NCBI RefSeq assembly: GCF_019970045.1
Contig: NZ_JAHXYI010000008.1
Span: forward strand, 62,001-126,000
Origin: Chryseobacterium sp. GVT01B
GTDB taxonomy: Bacteria > Bacteroidota > Bacteroidia > Flavobacteriales > Weeksellaceae
DNA length: 64,000 nucleotides
Direction: 5' to 3'
The translations under genes were made by a program, and so were the position numbers. Under the pieces are notes generated by a model, which worked only from the letters and a program-made list of their open reading frames with translations, made no database searches and had not been told where the DNA came from. Positions 60,604 through 64,000 of this stretch are shown here, one piece after another (position 1 is the stretch's first letter; each line of letters opens with the position of its first letter).

Positions 60604-61941
60604 ATGCAGTACATCGATAACATTATTTTCCTGATTTTATTAGTGGCCGGATTTGGTTTGTTTGCCAAAAGCCTTTTAAAGATCTATAGAAATATCAGGT
60701 TAGGTCACGAAATCAACAGAAACGACAGAAAAGGAGAACGTTGGGGAACGATGGCTCGTGTAGCAATGGGTCAGAGTAAAATGACGGCACGTCCTGTTGC
60801 GGGAGTTTTGCACCTTTTTGTATATGTCGGTTTTGTGATTATTAATATCGAATTAATAGAAATCGTTGTTGATGGAATATTTGGGACACATCGTTTCTTA
60901 TCAAGCATTTTAGGACATACATTTTATAATTTCTTCACTGCAACACTAGAAGTTTTAGCACTTTTGGTGGTGATTGGTGTTGTTATTTTCTTTATTCGTA
61001 GAAATTTTTACGGAGTGAAAAGATTGACAATGAAAGAACTTTTCGGATGGCCTAAAAATGATGCAAACTGGATTTTGATCATTGAATTCGCTCTGATGAT
61101 GGCTTTCTTTATGATGAATGCTTCAGATTTTATTTTACAGGCGAGAGGTGTTTTTCCTGAACATGGAAGCTTCCCGATTAGTGAAATGACATTCGTTCCG
61201 TTTTTGGAAATTTTCAATTTTGACAGCGGATTTTTGATGTTCACAGAAAAAGGAGCCTGGTGGTTCCATTTTGTGGGAATTCTTTTCTTCATGAACTATC
61301 TTTATTACTCAAAACACCTGCATATTATCCTTGCATTTCCAAGTACTTGGTATGCAAATCTTGATAAAAAAGGAAAATTCAATAATCTAGACTCTGTAAC
61401 TAAAGAGATCAAATTAATGATGGATCCTAACGCAGATCCTTATGCTGCACCAGCTGAAGGAGCTGAAGCTGATGTGCCGTCTAAATTTGGTGCTGAAGAT
61501 ATCTTTGACCTTAACCAGGTACAGCTGCTTAATGCGTATTCATGTACAGAATGCGGACGCTGTACTTCCGTTTGTCCGGCTAATATTACCGGTAAAAAAC
61601 TTTCTCCGAGACTTATCCTGATGAAAACCAGAGACAGATTGGAAGAAGTAGGACGAAATATTGATGCAAACGGAAAATTCGTTGATGACGGTAAAAAACT
61701 GTTGAACGATTATATCACAAAAGAAGAACTTTGGGCTTGTACAACATGTAATGCATGTACAGAAGCCTGTCCGGTATTGCTTGATCCGCTTTCCATAATT
61801 TTTGAAATGAGAAGATTCCTGGTGATGGAACAGTCTGCTGCTCCACAGGAACTGAATCTGATGATGACCAATGTGGAAAATAATGCAGCTCCTTGGCAGT
61901 ACAATCAGGCTGACCGTCTTAATTGGGCATCGGAAAACTAG
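60604..61941 (+). CDS. Membrane Fe-S protein, heterodisulfide-reductase-related
   Basis: This 445-residue protein has about five membrane helices in its first 270 residues. Histidines such as those in HLFVYVGFV, GTHRFL, KHLHIILAF and GAWWFHF are possible heme b ligands. Two ferredoxin-like clusters follow, CTECGRCTSVCP (Cys near 314-324) and CTTCNACTEACP (Cys near 379-389). The layout matches the membrane and Fe-S part of ETF:menaquinone oxidoreductase-like (DUF224/HdrDE-type) proteins. The CCG-domain half is encoded by the next gene. They would pass electrons from ETF to menaquinone. This role is inferred from family reading and the linked CCG gene. Confidence 0.85.
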   Translation: MQYIDNIIFLILLVAGFGLFAKSLLKIYRNIRLGHEINRNDRKGERWGTMARVAMGQSKMTARPVAGVLHLFVYVGFVIINIELIEIVVDGIFGTHRFLSSILGHTFYNFFTATLEVLALLVVIGVVIFFIRRNFYGVKRLTMKELFGWPKNDANWILIIEFALMMAFFMMNASDFILQARGVFPEHGSFPISEMTFVPFLEIFNFDSGFLMFTEKGAWWFHFVGILFFMNYLYYSKHLHIILAFPSTWYANLDKKGKFNNLDSVTKEIKLMMDPNADPYAAPAEGAEADVPSKFGAEDIFDLNQVQLLNAYSCTECGRCTSVCPANITGKKLSPRLILMKTRDRLEEVGRNIDANGKFVDDGKKLLNDYITKEELWACTTCNACTEACPVLLDPLSIIFEMRRFLVMEQSAAPQELNLMMTNVENNAAPWQYNQADRLNWASEN

Positions 61942-61950
61942 ATAATTAAT

Positions 61951-62020
61951 CGATTTGAAAATTTGAAATTGATACAATTCTAATCATTTCAAATTTCCAG
62001 ATTCTCACATTTTCAAATTG
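61951..62020. repeat. Inverted and direct TTTGAAA-type repeats between the Fe-S genes
   Basis: AAATTTGAAAT (61959-61969) and ATTTCAAATTT (61986-61996) are perfect 11-base complements with a 16-base loop. A further CATTTTCAAATTG (62008-62020) is complementary to the left side too. The gap of 87 bases thus carries overlapping hairpins between two genes that should work together. Confidence 0.5.
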
Positions 62021-62028
62021 AAAAAGAA

Positions 62029-62814
62029 ATGGATTTCAATATAAAAACAATGGCAGAATATGCTGCCGAAGGAAAAGCCCCGGAAGTTTTATTTTGGGTT
62101 GGATGTGCGGGAAGCTTTGATGACCGTGCTAAAAAAATTACAAAAGCATTTTGCAAGATATTAAATAAGATAGGGGTGGAATTTGCTGTTTTGGGACAGG
62201 AAGAAAGCTGTACCGGAGATCCTGCAAAAAGAGCAGGAAACGAATTCGTTTTCCAAATGATGGCCCTTACGAATATTGAAGTGCTGAACGCTTACGAAGT
62301 AAAGAAAATCGTAACGGCTTGCCCACATTGTTTCAACACTCTAAAAAATGAATATCCAAGCTTAGGCGGCCATTTTGATGTAGTGCACCATACTCAGTTC
62401 CTTAAAACCTTAATGGAAGAAGGAAGACTGAAAATAGAAGGAGGCGCATTCAAAGGGAAAAAAATTACTTTCCACGATCCTTGTTACCTGGGACGTGCCA
62501 ATGATGAATATGAAGCTCCAAGAATGCTGCTTGAGAAACTGGATGCAGAGCTTGTAGAAATGAAGCGTTGCAAGACCAATGGACTTTGCTGTGGAGCAGG
62601 AGGAGCACAGATGTTTAAAGAACCTGAAAAAGGAAAAAAAGACATCAACATTGAAAGAACAGAAGAAGCATTATCTTTTGAGCCAAAGGTAATTGCTACT
62701 GGATGCCCATTCTGTAATACCATGATGACCGATGGTGTAAAACACTTTAACAAAAATACAGAAGTAGCCGTAAAAGATATTGTTGAACTTCTTGCTGAAG
62801 CAGAAGATTTATAA
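62029..62814 (+). CDS. CCG-domain Fe-S oxidoreductase subunit
   Basis: The 261-residue cytoplasmic protein has two cysteine-rich CCG-type units, each of which can hold a non-cubane cluster. The first has VGCAGSFDD, ESCTGDPAKRAGNE and TACPHCFNTL. The second has FHDPCYLGR, NGLCCGAGGAQMF and TGCPFCNTMM. These are the HdrB/GlpC/LutA hallmarks. Fused in other bacteria to a membrane b-type cytochrome with ferredoxin clusters, it is here a separate subunit after that gene. The likely job is electron bifurcation or ETF-to-menaquinone transfer. Confidence 0.9.
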   Translation: MDFNIKTMAEYAAEGKAPEVLFWVGCAGSFDDRAKKITKAFCKILNKIGVEFAVLGQEESCTGDPAKRAGNEFVFQMMALTNIEVLNAYEVKKIVTACPHCFNTLKNEYPSLGGHFDVVHHTQFLKTLMEEGRLKIEGGAFKGKKITFHDPCYLGRANDEYEAPRMLLEKLDAELVEMKRCKTNGLCCGAGGAQMFKEPEKGKKDINIERTEEALSFEPKVIATGCPFCNTMMTDGVKHFNKNTEVAVKDIVELLAEAEDL

Positions 62815-62834
62815 TTGTAATCTTATACAGGTTT

Positions 62835-63971
62835 ATGAAGGTAGAATGGAGACTCTCCTTTTTGTTTATAATTTCGATACTTGCTGCTCTTACATTCTGG
62901 AATTACCAAAACAGAGTATATGACTGGGATATGCCGGGGTATTTAGGAAGTATGTACACTTTTGAGTTCCCGAATTCACCGGATAGAGTTCGTATCATCA
63001 CTTATGATGAAATAAAAAAAGAAGCTCCTGCAGACCATTATACAGACATCATCGGAATAAAGCAGTGGGATATTCCCAGGCAGTATTTCGTAAAAAATAC
63101 ACAATCTTTTACAGAACAATTACCCTATTTTCAAATCAAAGTAGGGTATATTCTTGTAATAACCCTTTTTTATAAGCTGGGACTTAGCTCTCCAATGGCC
63201 GTCCTGTTTACCAGTCTTATTTCTTATTTTTTTTCCGGATTATTATTGTTTTATATTCTAAAACTTCTGTTTCCGAAGAAATACTGGTTGGCAGCAGGAT
63301 TAACAGTTGTCTGTATGCTTTTGCCGCCAATGACATATATGTCCAGGGTTTCCACACCGGATATGTTCATTTTTCAGTTTATCCTGATCTTTATCATCGG
63401 TTTAATAAAAAATTGGGATAAATGGGCGATGTTTGTGCTTCTGTTCGCTATTACTTTTATACGACCGGATTATATTACATTTACCCTTACTTATATTATG
63501 GCAGTTTTCTTCTTTTACTATTTCAGAGAAAAGAAGATTGATGTTTCCCTTATTGCACAGGGCGCAGTACTTTTAGCGATGTATCTGGCGATCATTAAAT
63601 TTTACCATTATCCAGGCTGGAAAGACGTTTTTTACGACACTTTTATCGACAGAAGACCTATTATTTCGACACATCCCATCGATGTAAGTTTAAAAGACTA
63701 TCTGAGTATTATTTATATCAAGATTATCTACTTCAAAAAGGTAACTTTATCTGTAAGCATCATGATCGCAATAGTATTTTGGCGTTCCAAAGATGCATGG
63801 GTAAGGATGATTTCAGTCCTTTTCCTTGTAAACGTGTACATCAAATTCTTTTTCTTTCCACAGTCGGCAGCATTGAGGTTCTTCTTTCCGTTTATTTTTC
63901 CGCTTTTTATTATGATGCTTTATGTGCTGAGTAAAAAATACAATGATCTCAAACTCGAGAAAATTGCGTAA
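62835..63971 (+). CDS. Multi-TM membrane protein, GT-C glycosyltransferase-like
   Basis: The 378-residue protein has about ten membrane helices and short loops. After the first helix comes NRVYDWDMPGYLGSMYTFEFP. That aspartate-rich periplasmic loop is placed as in GT-C mannosyl/arabinosyltransferases. Later RVSTPDMFIFQFILIF and FIRPDYITFTLT recall the same superfamily. It begins 21 bases after the CCG gene and ends just inside the window edge, so no terminator can be judged. Function in glycan or lipid glycosylation is a weak inference. I do not recognise the family for certain. Confidence 0.6.
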   Translation: MKVEWRLSFLFIISILAALTFWNYQNRVYDWDMPGYLGSMYTFEFPNSPDRVRIITYDEIKKEAPADHYTDIIGIKQWDIPRQYFVKNTQSFTEQLPYFQIKVGYILVITLFYKLGLSSPMAVLFTSLISYFFSGLLLFYILKLLFPKKYWLAAGLTVVCMLLPPMTYMSRVSTPDMFIFQFILIFIIGLIKNWDKWAMFVLLFAITFIRPDYITFTLTYIMAVFFFYYFREKKIDVSLIAQGAVLLAMYLAIIKFYHYPGWKDVFYDTFIDRRPIISTHPIDVSLKDYLSIIYIKIIYFKKVTLSVSIMIAIVFWRSKDAWVRMISVLFLVNVYIKFFFFPQSAALRFFFPFIFPLFIMMLYVLSKKYNDLKLEKIA

Positions 63972-64000
63972 TTTTGCCTTTAAGATAATAAGGGTTTGAT
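63972..64000. other. Window end, no gene seen
   Basis: The last 29 bases contain AAGATAATAAGGGT and no coding start, promoter or terminator can be called. Confidence 0.5.

Noticed and set aside
1..64000. CRISPR array, tRNA, rRNA, prophage or insertion sequence
   Set aside because: No regularly spaced repeats, cloverleaf-like sequence or transposase/integrase motif was seen on either strand.

Overview
The window is chromosomal DNA of a flavobacterium, most likely Chryseobacterium or a close relative (Weeksellaceae, Bacteroidota). The evidence is the low G+C content and AGA-rich arginine codons, promoters with the Bacteroidota -7 box TAnnTTTG, three secreted proteins with C-terminal type IX secretion (T9SS) sorting domains, and lineage-typical families (DUF5687, DUF4251 and DUF4349 type proteins, and a LNRTDLREIQGG double-glycine leader peptide). 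The species cannot be fixed from the sequence. I found no rRNA, tRNA, CRISPR array, insertion sequence, phage or integrase. This is mostly core chromosome with a few accessory-looking units.

Layout. 1-4.9 kb: the 3' part of recN, an ABC exporter pair and a DyP peroxidase. 4.9-7.2 kb: an ECF sigma factor, a one-TM partner and an envelope protein. 7.2-10.9 kb: divergent class II and class I fumarases and a small His-tailed membrane protein. 10.9-17.1 kb: an AraC regulator, a FISUMP-domain T9SS protein and a secreted GH13 amylase. 17.1-21.1 kb: a SAM-I riboswitch ahead of a TonB-dependent receptor and an APC permease. 21.2-29.7 kb: prfA, a secreted protein, an orphan solute-binding lipoprotein behind a long palindrome, prolyl oligopeptidase and a T9SS metalloprotease. 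29.8-33.0 kb: methylmalonyl-CoA mutase and an M28 peptidase.

33.0-36.8 kb: a small transcription unit (promoter, 25-codon ORF, terminator) followed by a four-gene run of an unknown basic protein, RtcB RNA ligase, PrfH and a TPR protein. This looks like an RNA and ribosome repair operon. 36.8-40.7 kb: a long inverted-repeat element, two small c-type cytochromes, the mutase GTPase MeaB, a DUF4251 lipoprotein, an M48 lipoprotein and a small membrane protein. 40.7-47.6 kb, minus strand: pgi, folD, queE, a sugar-phosphate transferase, MlaE and MlaF-like subunits and a beta-barrel. 47.7-50.9 kb, minus strand: a TraB/GumN protein, a second ECF sigma factor, a four-TM protein, and a DUF4349 lipoprotein. 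51-57 kb: acyl-CoA dehydrogenase, DoxX, an orphan bacteriocin-like Cys-rich peptide, an AI-2E family permease and Lon. 57.3-64 kb: a PpiD-like foldase, MlaD, two Fe-S proteins resembling a split ETF:menaquinone oxidoreductase, and a multi-TM protein.

The most interesting units are (i) the RtcB-PrfH operon with an unrecognised basic partner and an upstream leader-like ORF that contains the tripeptide Arg-Leu-Arg, and (ii) the SAM-riboswitch-controlled receptor plus permease, which reads as a two-membrane methionine or methionine-precursor import route. Short regulatory palindromes upstream of the solute-binding lipoprotein, doxX and lon also deserve a check. All function calls come from reading motifs. 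No homology search was run.
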